Positions 20,961-33,812 of a stretch of DNA of 64,000 nucleotides are shown piece after piece (within the stretch, counting starts at the first letter, position 1; each line of letters starts with the position of its first letter). Below the pieces are notes generated by a model. The model was given only the letters and a program-made list of their open reading frames with translations. It was not told where the DNA came from and made no database searches. This DNA is from Massospora cicadina (taxonomy: Eukaryota; Entomophthoromycota; Entomophthoromycetes; Entomophthorales; Entomophthoraceae). The translations under genes were made by a program, and so were the position numbers. The stretch spans positions 1-64,000 of the forward strand of contig JAKSZP010012275.1 in NCBI GenBank assembly GCA_022478985.1. The letters are read 5' to 3'.

Positions 20961-22953
20961 CATCAGAGCGAAACTACTATGGGTAAATTCAATTTTTTTA
21001 TTAATTCATGTAATTTTTCTCGGAAAGTTACACCAAGTATAAAAAGAGAGTTTAATATTGTCAAATTTGATGAACCTTCTAAAGAACCTGAGAATTGAAC
21101 TATGATGGAATATAAACCCAAAGCTCAAAAACAGGTGGACAAAACATCAATTCGCTGGTTCCAATGTGATACTTGGCCATGTAATTGCCCTGTATCAGAA
21201 CAAAAAGCTAAAGAATCAAATTAATCTATTCAACCCAAAAAACTGTTTTTGAGCCAGGAAAAGGACCAGCGATCTATACCAAGGACGGCTTGTACTGCTG
21301 ATAAACCTGTCCTGTCTGATATATGAATAATGATATCAGTATCTCTGATCTATTTATAAAGGATGAAGCTCCTGACCTTCTCCATCATGTGGTCAACATG
21401 GATGTTAATGCAATATCTCGAGCAAAAGTGAAGGGGATCAACCCCAACATTATTAAGGAGGTTGCTTGACCCTACACATGACAGTTAGCGGAGAAAATTA
21501 GATCCGCTGAGAGCTCTGAAGACTTAATCAAAACGAAGTTGGACGAGACGAACGTTTCCCTACTATAAGCGCAATCAAGGACTCATTCCCTGATTTATCC
21601 GCTCAATAATTTCACACTCTTTATTTTGTCAAAAAATGCTGCTATCCATTCAGTAAATACTTTATTGTAGTACTCAGAGTGTATGTATGCCTATATTCTA
21701 GTTAATAGGATAAGAGTATGAGCAATAATTAATTTTTAGCGCCAATCAACATTGTTTACACCAAATTAGTGAAATGCATGAAGATCTCACTGGATTTAGA
21801 GCATCAAAAGGAGTATGGAATGGCCAGACCAGACAACACCATCTCATGTGAAGCCTATAGTGCGCTACCACTTTTAGTTTGGATCTCTGGTAGTGTCAGC
21901 TCCCGCTATATTGAGCAATCTAAATTATGTTTTATTTATCAGGACGGAGTTCCTGAGGAAGTATGGGGTGAAATGCACTTTGAAGAAAAAACTCTGACCA
22001 TATTGGGACAGATGTTGCCTTTGGTGTACCAGAGGAAGGGAGAGACCTCACTGACAAAAATAATTTTGTCAACCTGATTTATAATTATGGTATTATACCC
22101 ATTTGATATAAATTAGTTGGACAAAATTGGAAAGCAATGCCAATTGGAAATTATGGAGATTTGTGGAAGACTTTTGATGACAAATGTGATGAACACTATT
22201 CCATGGGGAGCTCAAATCATAGTCAACACCAGGCTAATAATTGAACTCCAAGAAAAGCTATATGAGGAAATTTATGGAGAAAATCGAGGATTAAACTGTG
22301 GGTGGCGCCAGGGATGTTAAGCCAGTTCATGGAGAAATAAAAGTAATCTTAGCTAATCTGGGAGAATAAATAATTTATATTTTGAAAATAATCAGATTAT
22401 TGCGTTTCTACACCTGCTCCCAATGATGGAACTTAGTGCCTTTCCTAAATCTGAGTTATTTTTAAAATGGGATTGCCAGCAGAAACTACCAAAAGTGTCA
22501 ACATATATTTGTAGATCGTAAGAAGATAGCTGATTTAACTAAGAAACAATGAGAGGATATGCTACGTTTGTTTAAAGAAAATTGGGAGATATTTTCTCAG
22601 AATAATCATTATTTGGGATGTGCAAAAAACGGACTCCACTAAGTCAATTTCTGGGGAATACCCACCAATAAGTATGAGACCTGTCCAAAGGTCAAAAGTT
22701 TCATAAGCTGAGGTCAGAGTTGAAATAGCAAACTAGTGAAACATGAGTCACTTGTTCCATCAATGAGAACATGGGCAAGTTCAATCCTCCTAGTGAACAA
22801 GATGTATGAATCAAATTGAGTAGTGATCAATTATTGCCAATTAAACAAGATCACTAAAAAAGACTCCTATCCACTGCCCTAAAATTGACGATGCACTTGA
22901 TCACCTGGGGGATGCAAAATACTTTTCAGCTATGGACCTGATTTTGCGCCATT
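20961..22953 (+). pseudogene. RetG pol remnant (post-protease to RT)
   Basis: 21769-22077 ('AYSALPLLVWISGSV', 'LTILGQMLPLVYQRKG') parallels RetB 27190-27400 ('KYSTLPLRFGSVQAST', 'RYILGQQVPVYFTSCG'). 22117-22320 parallels RetB 27545-27650 ('GHQRIVRTELEID'). From 22560 RT begins ('NWEIFSQNNHYLGCAK', then pieces of the fingers domain). It breaks off at 22953 inside the palm, at 'SAMDLI', where the RetC LTR starts. The rest of RT, RNase H and integrase was not found beyond RetC. Confidence 0.6.
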
Positions 22954-23649
22954 TGTAAGGAGAGTGTTTGTTACTCTCCCATTCCCAGAGAGGTGGTGTG
23001 AGGTGCACAGTCACATCGCCAGGGAACTAGTCATTAGTAAGAAGGTGAACAGGGCACCGCAGAGGATTCCAGAGCAACAGGGACCCAGGGCGAGGGTGTA
23101 CAGTGGTATATAGTAAAAGATAGAATATAAATAACCAAACTTGATTGGACCCCAAAGGGGAGTCCACAACCAAGTGAAAATTGGTACAGGAGTTCTTGGG
23201 TGCTTTGGTTTGGAGGGACCAGGGCGGCCCAGAGGTGCACCAGATTTGGGAAATAATTTAGAGAAAATTTGATGACCAACACTGTTAGAGACCTTCTTGA
23301 GGAGGTCCAAGCACAGGTTTGCATAAGGAACCATATTTAAAATGTAAACTAATGGAGAATTTATTATCAGTAAGTTGATCAACAAGGAAGGTTGGTCTTG
23401 AGGAAACATACTTAAACAATTAGGGTATTGTCAATTGTTGGAAGTGGTGCTAAGCCCAGGTGCACCAATAGGCGCACGCTTACATTGACCAGGGTACTAT
23501 ATCTTGAGATTGATTGAACTCACTTTATTGATTACAGACATGCCGACCCAATTTAGAAGTTTCAAAAAACAAACGGGTTTCAAAACCCCATTACTGAGCA
23601 ACTGAACCAACCCGTTGCAGTTAATAATATAGCTAGGCGTTTTAATGCC
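22954..23649 (-). repeat. 3' LTR of RetC, distal part
   Basis: It aligns with 41959-42460: 'GGTGCTAAGCC' with 'CCAATAGGCGCAC', and 'CAACAAGGAA.GTTGG.CT'. It is about 190 bp longer than the other LTR because of internal length changes around 23100-23330. Confidence 0.7.
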
Positions 23650-24130
23650 TGTTGGGAAGTTGATATGACTGGATGATATGCTAACTATACTGGCGGATCA
23701 GAGGGAAATTTGAGACGAGTCTTGAGATTAACATTAAGGTATATACGAATAATAGTCAATTGGAATGTCGACCAATTGGCGAAAAGGGGGAATTACGCCA
23801 AGATTTGATATAAATGAGAGTTTCTAGTAACAAGGAAAATGAATAGAAGACTACCAAGCTGAGGATGCATCTGGCTTGGGGAACTGAGATATAAAGAGTC
23901 ACATGGAGAATTTGAGGAGGAGGTCTTCTTTTGGTGATTAGGTTGTTGCAGATAGGTCTGCAAATTAATAAAATAATAAGGGTCGAAATAAAGGGGTGAT
24001 AGCTCCATATAAAGTTTGTTAAGTTTTATTAGAATCGGCGATCTTCATATCATCTGATTTGGTTGCTCAGTGGCTAATACCCTGTGCAAACTGACTCAGC
24101 GAAATCAAGACACTACGCCGGTAATTAGCA
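23650..24130 (+). repeat. 5' LTR of RetB (481 bp)
   Basis: TGTTGGGAAGTTGATATGAC at the start, GTAATTAGCA at the end. It matches the 3' LTR over its full length. Several differences are TG in one copy against CA in the other. Confidence 0.9.
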
Positions 24131-24131
24131 G

Positions 24132-24149
24132 TGGTGCTCACTACAAGGG
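24132..24149 (+). other. Primer-binding site of RetB
   Basis: TGGTGCTCACTACAAGGG, one base after the LTR end. Confidence 0.85.
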
Positions 24150-26580
24150 AGCCACTGGTCAACTGTATTTCTTTGACGCTAAAGATATAACGATGAGCCC
24201 TCATTTGTTACATCACAATTCAATTGGATTCCACGCACATTATGCGGAAGAAGCATGGGAGGCACCTAATAATGAACCAATACTATTCACTGTAACTGAA
24301 CTAGGTAATGATGAAGTTATGATCAATCTGCAATTAGAAAACTCCCTGAGCTGACGGCTGACCAACAGGGATGCTCCACAAATGTGACCCCTCAGCAGCT
24401 GTGGAATATTATGGAGTGGCTGTTATGCAGATATCATTTGTACAAAGATGAGGCGGGGGAGTATGCCTTGTGTTTGTTTTATAACCAACAAGGCCAAGAG
24501 AATCGCTACACCATGTACATGTCCTATCTGAATGTGACTACAACAGGGTTGACTCGCCGCCTTGGTACCCACGGAATCAAGGAGTATCTAGTCGCTTATG
24601 TGCAGCCATCTATTTACCAGCTACTGCGTGTGTTGTCTCGCCACAATATAGAGATTAGAGATGTGATACAGTTCGCTCAAGCAAAAGCAAAATGATACTT
24701 GCCTCCTGCTTGACTGCCTAGATCACTTTTTTTCAGAGATGCATGGAGCGCTTGGGCAAATGGACCATCGTGTTGGGAGCATCCGCCATCAATTGAACAT
24801 GTTGGTACCATAGTTAAACCTTGAGTTATCTCTGGTAATAGATGAACTGTTAGATTGGCGTGGCCTATCGACAAAATGGATTTGGGATGTAACAATATTA
24901 GAAATAATACCGATCACTTTATGATGGATTTAACTGAATGGGCAGAAGCACTAGAAGTCATGATTGCTCAGCTTAAGGAGAAAATAACACTAATGGAATG
25001 GCAAGTGGTGGATCAAGTTGGTTTCATATCAGCTAAATTAAACCAATTTTGTATTGACTAGAGTAGCCAGCAAACAACTGATAATGCACTTATCCTTTGG
25101 TCAATGCCCCTGAATATCTCCAGCTAATCCATCGGGTTACACAACTGGAAGCCATTAGTCAGGCTGAGCGCCATCAAGTTTTACCTCTTTTGATTAGTGA
25201 GACACAAGAGTATGCTGACATGCAAGAACAGCTTGATACCCTTTGGTGGGCCAATGAGGATTGGTATGTGAACAAGCCGCCCTCCTTAACCAAATAAATA
25301 AAACTAATCACCAAATTGGGTAATCCTAGCTGACGGCATGCCCACATGCAGAACATAATTGAAGATGTCCTCTTTAGACTACAAGCAGAGGAGCAGAAGT
25401 TGCACGTTGAGTGGGAATATCATCAGGAGTTGCAATATCAGTATGTGACACTGCAATGGGAATTCAAGGATGGACGGTGTAGATGCCATTCAGTTAAAGC
25501 GGAGCAGTTAATAAAAGAGCATTTTGTGGAGCACACCAGAGCCAGGGGGAATGGTACAGTTAGTGGTGACTTGGGGGAAGAATAATATGGATCTGCTAAT
25601 GAATATCCCTAAGGCACTGGAATGTATTCCCCACGCGACTCTACTTCTTTCAAGTTCATTTTGACAGATTTGAGCCCTACTGGCCAGCTGTATGATAGTT
25701 CACAAAGGGGTGGTTCCCTTAGTCACTCCAGAACCAATTTGCCTGATCCTTTTGGCAGGAGCCTGGAGCAAAGCAAAGCTGTGAAAATTGAAAAATTACC
25801 TCCTTTCAGTCATGACTGTAATCTACATGGGTACTTTAAGCAATTTAAATTCGCCATGGAAGGGGCTTCTGATCAGCGGAAAGTGAAACTGTTGCTGTCT
25901 GCTCTAGGTGTAGAAAGCGCTGATCAAGTATCTTCTACTTTTCAAACAGCTCAGCATCTTACAAAGAAGTTAAAGCAATTGTTCTCCGGCTGTTTGGGGG
26001 TGCAACCAAGATGGCTCAATGGAAGGCCGACTTCCTGACTATACAGTTTCACCAAAATGAGATCCTGTTAGATATTTTTGAACGTTTCTCAGAAGAAGCA
26101 CATGTACTACTCAGAGCTAAATTCTTATCCACCAAGGATCTTGGTATAGCGATGATAGTGGCCGTCAAACCATATTGGGAACTATATAACGTTATGTCTC
26201 ACGTTTTGAATGGAGATGCAGGACTTATTCAAATTTTGTATACCTTACATCGACTCTCCACCATGATCAGCGCCCCCAACGTAGCTCAACAAATCTCCAC
26301 TGTCTCCACACCAAACTCTTCAGAGTATGTGCTTCAGCGACCAAGCTATCAACTGCTGGAGCTTACTCATCCATCATACTGATCAGCTAATCCTTTTTGG
26401 CTTAGGTACGATCTGCCATTTTGTTCACAACCCTGGAAACATACCATTAACTTTTGCACTGGTCCTACCACTGCAAGCTATATATGTGAACCTTTTATGA
26501 ATACTTGCTTTCAGTGCGGACAAAGAGGGCATTATGTGGGCAACTGCCCCTAGCAAACCACAAGTGTATACAATGCCAAC
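24150..26580 (+). pseudogene. RetB gag
   Basis: Long fragments at 24384-24695, 24855-25061, 25346-25585, 25622-26038 and 26011-26382 make a Gag of roughly 700-800 residues. There is a charged helical middle part and a capsid-like block ('FLTIQFHQNEILLDIFERF', 'AVKPYWELYNVMSHVL') shared with RetA and RetG. It ends with a perfect CCHC knuckle, CFQCGQRGHYVGNC, at 26506-26547. Gag assembles the particle and the knuckle packages RNA. Stops and frameshifts separate the pieces. Confidence 0.8.
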
Positions 26581-26949
26581 TGAGGAAATCGAGCAGGGAA
26601 AAGCTCGAGTGGAGTAGAGATGGGACGCTCTACCTCCGCTAAGTTCAATTCACTTGTCCCTAACGATTCCCAAGCATCTTTTTGGGTAGGATTCAGAACT
26701 CAATCAGATGATTTATATACCAACAGCTTCCTTTGGATACCCATGTTTCCATTTCTAAAGTAAAAATTCACTCCCAATCCCTGAGTTCCGCTAGGACATG
26801 CAGAAGCCATATGCGTGGCAGATCTTGGAACAGACTGACACAAGTAACATGGATCCCTCGACGGACACTGCCTCTTAAGTAGGGGTTAATGTGGCCATTT
26901 TGGTGGAGAAAATTGTCAATGAGTATCCTCAGGTTGGCTAGGGCATTTC

Positions 26950-27480
26950 TTCTTTTTGAGTAACACAAAGCCTTTGGACATACACGTAATAAACACTGAT
27001 GGTTCCTCTTACTCAGAATGTACTTACTGTGACATTTTCATTCAAAACACAAAAATCTGCGCTATCATAGATACAGGAGCCCCTGTAAACATAGTCTCTA
27101 CTCGGTTGGTGGCTAAGCTTCTGTTAAAACTGGATGTGGACCATTGAGTAGTATATAGAACTGAGGGACGCATAGCATTGTGTTTGAAGGAAAATATAGC
27201 ACGTTGCCTTTACGATTTGGGTCAGTCCAGGCTTCCACTCCAGCGGTGGTTCTGCCAAACAACAACTATGACATGTTTATTGGTGTGGCATTTATGAGGA
27301 AATTTGGTGCTGTGATAAATATGGCAGAGGAAACTCGATATATTTTAGGACAACAAGTCCCTGTTTATTTTACCTCTTGTGGAATCCCAACGGATCCATT
27401 CCGCTCTAGTCAAATCAATCTAGCATACAGCGATGGAGTGATTCCTGTGTTATTATCAATGACTGAAGCGGTGGACTAGG
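26950..27480 (+). pseudogene. RetB aspartic protease region
   Basis: 'ICAIIDTGAPVNIVSTRLV' places the catalytic DTG at 27070-27078, followed by the flap and 'MFIGVAFMRKFGAVINM' in the next fragment (27180-27479). The active-site triad is intact here, unlike in RetA. A stop near 27147 separates the two fragments. Confidence 0.75.
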
Positions 27481-27519
27481 GCCCTCCCCAACCAGATTTA
27501 TGATTACAAAGGGATCCCG

Positions 27520-28473
27520 CTTTGGCAGCAAGCACTTTGAGCCTACCGTCTGGACACCAGCGCATAGTAAGGACTGAGCTTGAAATCGATGTCCCTAAAG
27601 GGCTTTATGGAGAAATCATGGCTCCTCACCAGCACTCACAGCTTGAACCACATGTGGCTCCAGGGCTACTTCTACCTGGGAATGTGGAGGTGAAAGTGCT
27701 GCTAGAGAATTTACAGAAGGAGACAATAAAGATCTAGTGGCACCAAGTGGTGTCTTACTTACACTTAGTTCCTATAGAGGAAGTTCGCTATATTCATGAT
27801 TTTGGCTCATGGGAGGATCTCGGACTACTGACAAGCTCTCCGTTTGGCATATTGACCGTGGTTCCATGGGAAGTGCCTAATGGATTATTGGCGTAACAGC
27901 AAGATAAGGCTATGGCATCATTTGAAAATTATCAAGATATTTTTGTGCATGACGATCATGATTTGGGGTGCGCTCGAGGGGTGATACATTGGATAGATAT
28001 GGGGATCACCCTCCCATTTGATAATGACCTATTAGACGTTCCAAAGCAGCAGAAGAGGTTGTCTCTGATGAAGTGGATAAACTTATCGTGCATGGGATGC
28101 TAGAGCCATCAAACAGTCCATGAGCTTCACTGGTGCTCATTGTAAAGAAAAAAATGGCTTGAATTAAATGGTTATTGACTATCATAAACTCAATACTATA
28201 ACAAAGAAGGATTCTTACCCTCTTCCGCAGATTGACAACGTGTTGGACTGATTGGAAGGGTGAATTATTTTTCCTCCATGTATCTGATCTCAGTGTACTG
28301 GCAGATCAAATTGCCATCAGCGGAACAGGAAAAATGCACTATCATCACTTTGAGAGGGTTATTCCAGCTGACTCACATGCCAAAAGGGTTGTGCAACACC
28401 CCAGCTACATTCCAGCATGCCATGGATATGAAACTAGTTGATCTAAAACTGTCCTGCATTTTAGTTTACCCTT
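27520..28473 (+). pseudogene. RetB reverse transcriptase, 5' part (cut by RetA)
   Basis: 'DDHDLGCARGVIHWIDMG' (27950-28005) and 'KLPSAEQEKC' (28310) match the intact RetA RT frame closely. Reading stops at 'LSCILVY', immediately before the YxDD catalytic box, where RetA is inserted. Several stops and frameshifts are also present upstream. Confidence 0.8.
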
Positions 28474-28923
28474 TGTTGTAATTTGGTGGTATACAATATA
28501 TACGCTAGCGGATTTTTGCACAGAATTAACCCACTGAGCAATAGGGACCAATGATATGTTGATCGCTGCCCTTGAAACAAAAGAATAAATATTAAATAAA
28601 TATTGAGCACTCGCTCCCACAACCTCTTTTATTAAATGTATTTATAATACCGCGGATTCCTCTTATTCCACTAACTTCCACTATCAAAAACCTACCTTCA
28701 CTTGATCATCTCATCCTGCTTATATCATAACAATTTCAGATGATATTACTTACACAGCTTAGTAGCTCAATTCGCCATATCTCATTGGTTTTGTCAATCA
28801 ACAATCCAATATCGCCTCATTTTGGAGCGCTTCAATTACCATCACCAGTTTGATTCCAATGGATTCCATTCATTTCACCGGATGACCTTGGGCTTACTGT
28901 CCAGTCATATAAATTTCACAACA
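28474..28923 (-). repeat. 3' LTR of RetA (450 bp)
   Basis: TGTTGTAA at 28474, CACAACA at 28923; aligned end to end with 33813-34262. Confidence 0.92.
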
Positions 28924-29159
28924 TTACCCCCTCCTTGACTGGATGATAAGAATTCTATTGTTTGTACAGTCAGAGGAACTTTTCATGAACCTGGTTAATG
29001 ATCCGACTGCTAGTAGGGTCCTTGATAGTATATGCATCTATACCAGTCTTCTCAATGACTTCAAATGGTCCGATCCAGATACTGGCCAGCTTATGTTTCT
29101 GGCCAAACCCATGTTGATCATGGAATAGGACCATATCTCCATCTCTGAACTGTGCTAGG

Positions 29160-30180
29160 TCACTCCATCATACCTGATTGGCAGCCTGGCTTTTGATTCT
29201 CTTTGCTAAGCTGAATGAATATGCTTCAGTTTGCAATTTAATCAGTGTATTCATTAGGGTGATCAAATAGCGCTGCAGATCCATTCCGCTGGTGTCCTCC
29301 GCACAAGAATATAAGAGCGCAGGTAACGCGGGGTGCCATCCATAAAGCAATTGGAATGGGCTTTTTCCTGTGGCAGAATGGTAGCTAATGTTGTAGGCAA
29401 ACATCGCAGTGGAAAGGAGGGTATTCCAATCGGAGGGCCTATCAGTAATCTACTACAGAGGATGTTCACCAGGGTCCCATTAGCCCGTTCAACCATTCTG
29501 TTGAGCTCAGGCTGATATGGAGTTGTTAGAACCCCCAGGTGGCCATCAGCTCATTTAGCTTAGGTAGAATGTGTGAAGTGAAGTTTGTCCTGTTATCAGT
29601 AAGGATGAATTGGGGACAACCGTGTCACTGAAATTATAAATTCCATAACAAACTTGGCCACCGTTAGCACCCCCAAATCTCATATTGGTCGCACCTCAAC
29701 CCACCTGGTCAAGTGGTCAATTGCTACCAGGATGTATGTGCACCGGTTTGCGCCTGTTGGCAAGGGACCCACCACATTGATTGAAACGGTGTGCTAGGCG
29801 AAGTGCGGCTTCACTAACCTGTAGAGAATCTTCAGGTGGAACGGCTTTACTACTTGGCATTGGTGACAGGAGGAGATAGTATCAAGAATACTGAAGTTCA
29901 TGCTTTCCCAATAATACTGAGGCCACAATAATTCCATGGTTTCATGTACTCCTCCATGTCCAACTGCTCGGTGTGCACTCTTAATAATAGTTGGGTGGGC
30001 GGAAGGTCTTGGAATATTCATGGTAAAGTCCCCTATCCGCTTATATAATTTCCCATTTTTCTGAAATGTATTGACCCTTATTCCGTCCAATACCTTGATG
30101 ACTGGAAGCGGTTTATCATCATACTTGCCACTAAGCATCTTATTGAACAGGATATCACTCAGATCTGCAGTAACTGCAAT
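29160..30180 (-). pseudogene. RetA integrase
   Basis: The zinc domain is in 30138-29794: 'SAHRAVGHGGVHETMELLW' then 'ISSCHQCQVVKPFH', the HHCC pattern. The catalytic core follows but is broken between 29790 and 29500. Its end 'MVERANGTLVNILCSRL' (29496) holds the third catalytic residue, Glu. The C-terminal part 'FAYNISYHSATGKSPFQLLY' (29404-29168) is typical of gypsy integrases. Integrase inserts the cDNA into the chromosome. Frameshifts in the core make it inactive. Confidence 0.78.
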
Positions 30181-30255
30181 CTTAGGTAATCTTAATAAAA
30201 AATCAGCATTCTGGTGTTTTGCTCCAGGTTGGTGAAGAATTTCAAAATTGTATGC

Positions 30256-30774
30256 CTACAATTTAAGAGCCCATTGGGCTAGACGCCCTTCCAGTTTTTT
30301 CAAATTTTGTAACCACCGTAGCGAGGCATGATCCATTACAGCTTTAAATTTTACCCCATGCAAATACACCTGAAATTGCTTAAAAGCGTAGATCACCACC
30401 AAGCACTCCCTCTCAGTCACGGTGTAATTGCATTTGTGGCTGTTTAAGCTGCGACTACAGTATGCTACGGGGTGCTCTTCTCCTTTCTCATCATTTTGAG
30501 ATAGGACTCCCCCTACAGCGGAAAGGGATGCATCTGTATGAACAATGAACTCTTTTTTGAAATTGGGATAACATAACACTGGAGCACTGGTTAACGCTGT
30601 TTGAAGCATATCAAAAGCGCGTTGCTGACGTTCTGCCCATTCAAACATAGTGTCCTTTCTTTGTAACTCAAAGAGTGGGCCCCTGATACAGCTGAAGTCA
30701 GGGATGAAGCGCCGATAATATCCAACCATTACCAAGAGGACCTGTATATCCTGCTTACTGGTGGGTGGAGTCAT
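30256..30774 (-). pseudogene. RetA RNase H domain
   Basis: A 172-residue open frame: the end of the RT thumb ('LLVMVGYYRRFIPDFS') then RNase H with 'FIVHTDASLSAVGGVL' (first Asp), 'NYTVTERECLVVIYAFKQF' (Glu) and 'FKAVMDHASLRWL' (Asp). It degrades the RNA of the RNA-DNA hybrid. It is in frame with RT, separated only by a TGA at 30778-30780. Confidence 0.85.
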
Positions 30775-30777
30775 TTT

Positions 30778-31563
30778 TCAAATATCTTCCACTTTGGCTT
30801 GTTGAGGTCTCAGCCCAGTGGCATCAACCACAAACCCCTGGTACTCCAGCCGGTCCTTAAAGAAGTGGCATTTTTGGGGTTTAATCTCGATGTTTGCTTC
30901 AGCAAGACAGCGGAATACAGCTTCTAAATGGTCAAGGTGTTCGGAGAAGGTTTGGGAGAAAACATTAATGTTGTCAAGGTATACAAGGACACACAAAAGT
31001 TTTAGGTCCCCCAGAATAGTATCTATGGCTCGTTGAAATGTAGCTGAGGCATTACACAACCCTTGTGGCATCCAGGTTGGTTGGAAAAGACCTTTAGATG
31101 TGATTACCGTGCACTTCTCCTGCTCTGCAAGTAGCAATTCAATTTGCCAATAACCCGAGATTATGTCCATAGCTGAGAAGAACCGAGCTCCCCCTAGCCA
31201 ATCTAAAGCGTCATCAATCCGTGGTAAGGGATATGAGTCCTTTTTAGTGATGCTATTGAGCTTTTGATAGTCAATTACTACACTGTTGGTGCCATCCTTC
31301 TTTTTAACAATCAAAACGGGTGAAGCCCATGGATTCTTTGGCGGTTCAAGCATCCCTTGCGCTAATAGCTTGTCAATTTCCTCAGTTACTACTTCTTCCA
31401 CCATCCTTGATTGGTGGATCGGCCTTGACCTGATGGGTGGATGATCTCCAGTGTCCAGCCTATGAACCATCCCCCGCGCACATCCTAAATCATGGTCATC
31501 AACAGAAAAAATCTCTTTATATTTTTGAAATAAAGCGATTGCTCTATCCTTCTGTGTTTCCAA
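30778..31563 (-). pseudogene. RetA reverse transcriptase (catalytic box YLDN)
   Basis: A 261-residue open frame with the full gypsy RT series: 'DDHDLGCARGMVHRLDTGDH', 'NPWASPVLIVKKKDGT', 'VVIDYQKLNSITKKDSYPLP', 'FFSAMDIISGYWQIEL' and 'MPQGLCNASATFQRAID'. The catalytic box reads VLVYLDNINVF. The second aspartate of YxDD is asparagine (codon 30970-30972), which should abolish polymerisation. One in-frame TGA separates it from RNase H. Length and order are normal. Confidence 0.88.
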
Positions 31564-32560
31564 CAGCCCCCATTAATTTGTTGCGCGATACTACTGCCAT
31601 TATATTGAGCTGCGGTTTGAAAGGCAGACCAAATTCCTCCAGTGACCCAAAGTCATGAACTGAACTAACCTCCTCAATGGGGATAAAGTGCAAGTATGCC
31701 ACTATTTGGTGGCGGCGGATTTTCAGTGGTCCCGATTATAAATTTGCAAGCAAAACTTTGACCTCCCCTTGTCCTAGTTATATAATACCTGGGGCTATGT
31801 GAGGCTCGAACTGCAACTGCTGATATGGCCCAATAACTTCCTCATAGAGTCCATCTGGAACTTTTATCACTAAGTCCGTGTTTACTATTACTTGATGCCT
31901 GGATGGAATTGATATAGGTCCAGCAGCTCGGAGTGGAAGCCCTTGTTATTCATAAATCTGTTGTGGAAGGGCCCAGGTTTTGCCCTTTAACTGATGGTAG
32001 CGCAATGGGATTACTCCATCACTATAAGCTAGATTGATATTCCCCATATGCACCAGATCACATGGCACTCCTCTAGAGGTGAAGTAAATGGAGATCCTCT
32101 GACCCAATATTTTAAAACTGGTCTGTTATATCGATAACAGCCCCATAGTGTCACAAGAAGGCAGTTTCAATCAGCAGATCATAATGGCTATTTGGTAACA
32201 CTATAGCTGGGGCTCCCACTACAATAGACCCAAACCGCAATGGAAGCGCGCTGTATGCTCCCTCAGAGATTGTGTTATTGCTCCAGCAGTTTCATATACC
32301 AAACAATGGTCCACGTCTGGTTTTAATGATAATTAAGCCACCAACTTGGTGGAGACTATATTGACAGGGGCACCTGTATTTATGATAGCATGGACACGGG
32401 TTTTAGCTACAACCAGGTCACAGTAAGTACATTCAGAGTAAGATGCACCTTGACTGTTTGTAAAAAAGACATTTATGGCATCTCTGTATCAAGAAACCCC
32501 ACAATCCCCTCGCCAATAATGGGTATTGTGTGATAATAGTGTTGACTGGATGAGTGAGGC
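31564..32560 (-). pseudogene. RetA protease and linker to RT
   Basis: Minus-strand text 'AIINTGAPVNIVSTKLVA' near 32340-32390 matches 'AIIDTGAPVNIVSTRLVA' of RetB. The catalytic aspartate codon (32378-32380) is AAT, Asn. The linker to RT (32280-31564) has stops and frameshifts. Confidence 0.7.
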
Positions 32561-32567
32561 TTACCAC

Positions 32568-33790
32568 TTACAATAAAGGGGCATCAGAGGAGGGGTTCAA
32601 CTTTTCATATGAAACTTGGTCAAACATCTGGCAAGCATACGGCTCAACCTGCAACTGAGACCCTTTTTCTTCCATAACCGCAGACTGCCCTTGTGTCAAA
32701 GTACTCACCCCTCCAACCAGCTGCTGATATAAAACTGCCTCATTGTGCAAAAATACTTCCGCTAAATAATCTAATTTGGGTTCAGGTGAGACGTCTTGGT
32801 TTGGTATAGCTGAGATAGAGAGTCCCTTCTCTACTCCATTCTGACTTTTCCCTGACCGTATTGTTCTGGCTGTACACAAGAGACCAGTTGATTAGGGCAC
32901 CATCATTCCAGATGCCCCTTACGACTGCATTTAAAACAGCTAACCTCATAGGGCTGATGTCCCTGATTAATGTGATACAAACCATGAGAGAGTTAAACTA
33001 GAAGTGATCAGCATATACAGGTCTAGGGCAATAGTTGGCACAAGGACAATAAGCAGGAATGGGTCAGACGTTTAACTGCGGATGATAACCTGGTAAATTC
33101 TGCACTGGACTGCCAGTGTTCAACCAAATATGATGATTCAGCCATTGCAGCAGAAGGACTCCACTCAGTATTAGGTGGAGGGAAGTTGGCTGAGATACGG
33201 TGCAAAAACTGAACAAGTTTAAGCAAAGGTACATCTTCATCTAACAGGGCGGCCATAACGTTATGTAACTCACGGTATGGCTTCACAGCAGAAGTCATAG
33301 CAATACACACTTCTGCTTCAGATAAAACTCCAGCCCCAATTAGCACATGAGCTTCCGCCATAAATTGCTCAGCAAACGCGGTAAGGGTTTCATCCCACTG
33401 AAACTTAATATTTGAAAATTCAGCCTTCTGCTGCGACATCTTCACAGTTCCACTAAACAACTGTAGCACTGTGGCTTTGACTTCTTGGTATATAAGGGAG
33501 CTGTTTGGAATATAACAGACGACTAGATCAGCACTTCCAACATCTAAGAAAGAAATCACCAGTTTTGCTCTTTGTTGATCCGAGACTCCTTCAGTTGCAA
33601 TCTCAAATCGCTTAAAGTATACATAAATATTCCCATCATGATCAAAGGGGGTAGTTTATTGCAGTAGACCTCCTGGAGCAGCTCATCTTGCTTTTTAAGC
33701 ACAGCATCCAGCGCCAGTTTCAGCTCCACATAGGCAACTTGAGGCAATATGGCTGACAACTGAGTCTTTATCATATTATAATTGATCAAT
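32568..33790 (-). pseudogene. RetA gag
   Basis: 33891-33556 carries the helical N-terminal part. 33559-33023 is a 178-residue open frame of capsid-like text ('FSNIKFQWDETLTAFAEQF', 'AVKPYRELHNVMAALLDED'). The CCHC knuckle CFKCSRKGHLE*WC lies at 32938-32897 with a TGA inside it (32903-32905). 32879-32568 is the post-knuckle linker. The order matches RetB gag. Confidence 0.78.
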
Positions 33791-33811
33791 GGCCCCCTGT
33801 AGTGAGCACCA
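33791..33811 (-). other. Primer-binding site of RetA
   Basis: Minus strand TGGTGCTCACTACAGGGGG, one base inside the 5' LTR. Confidence 0.88.
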
Positions 33812-33812
33812 C

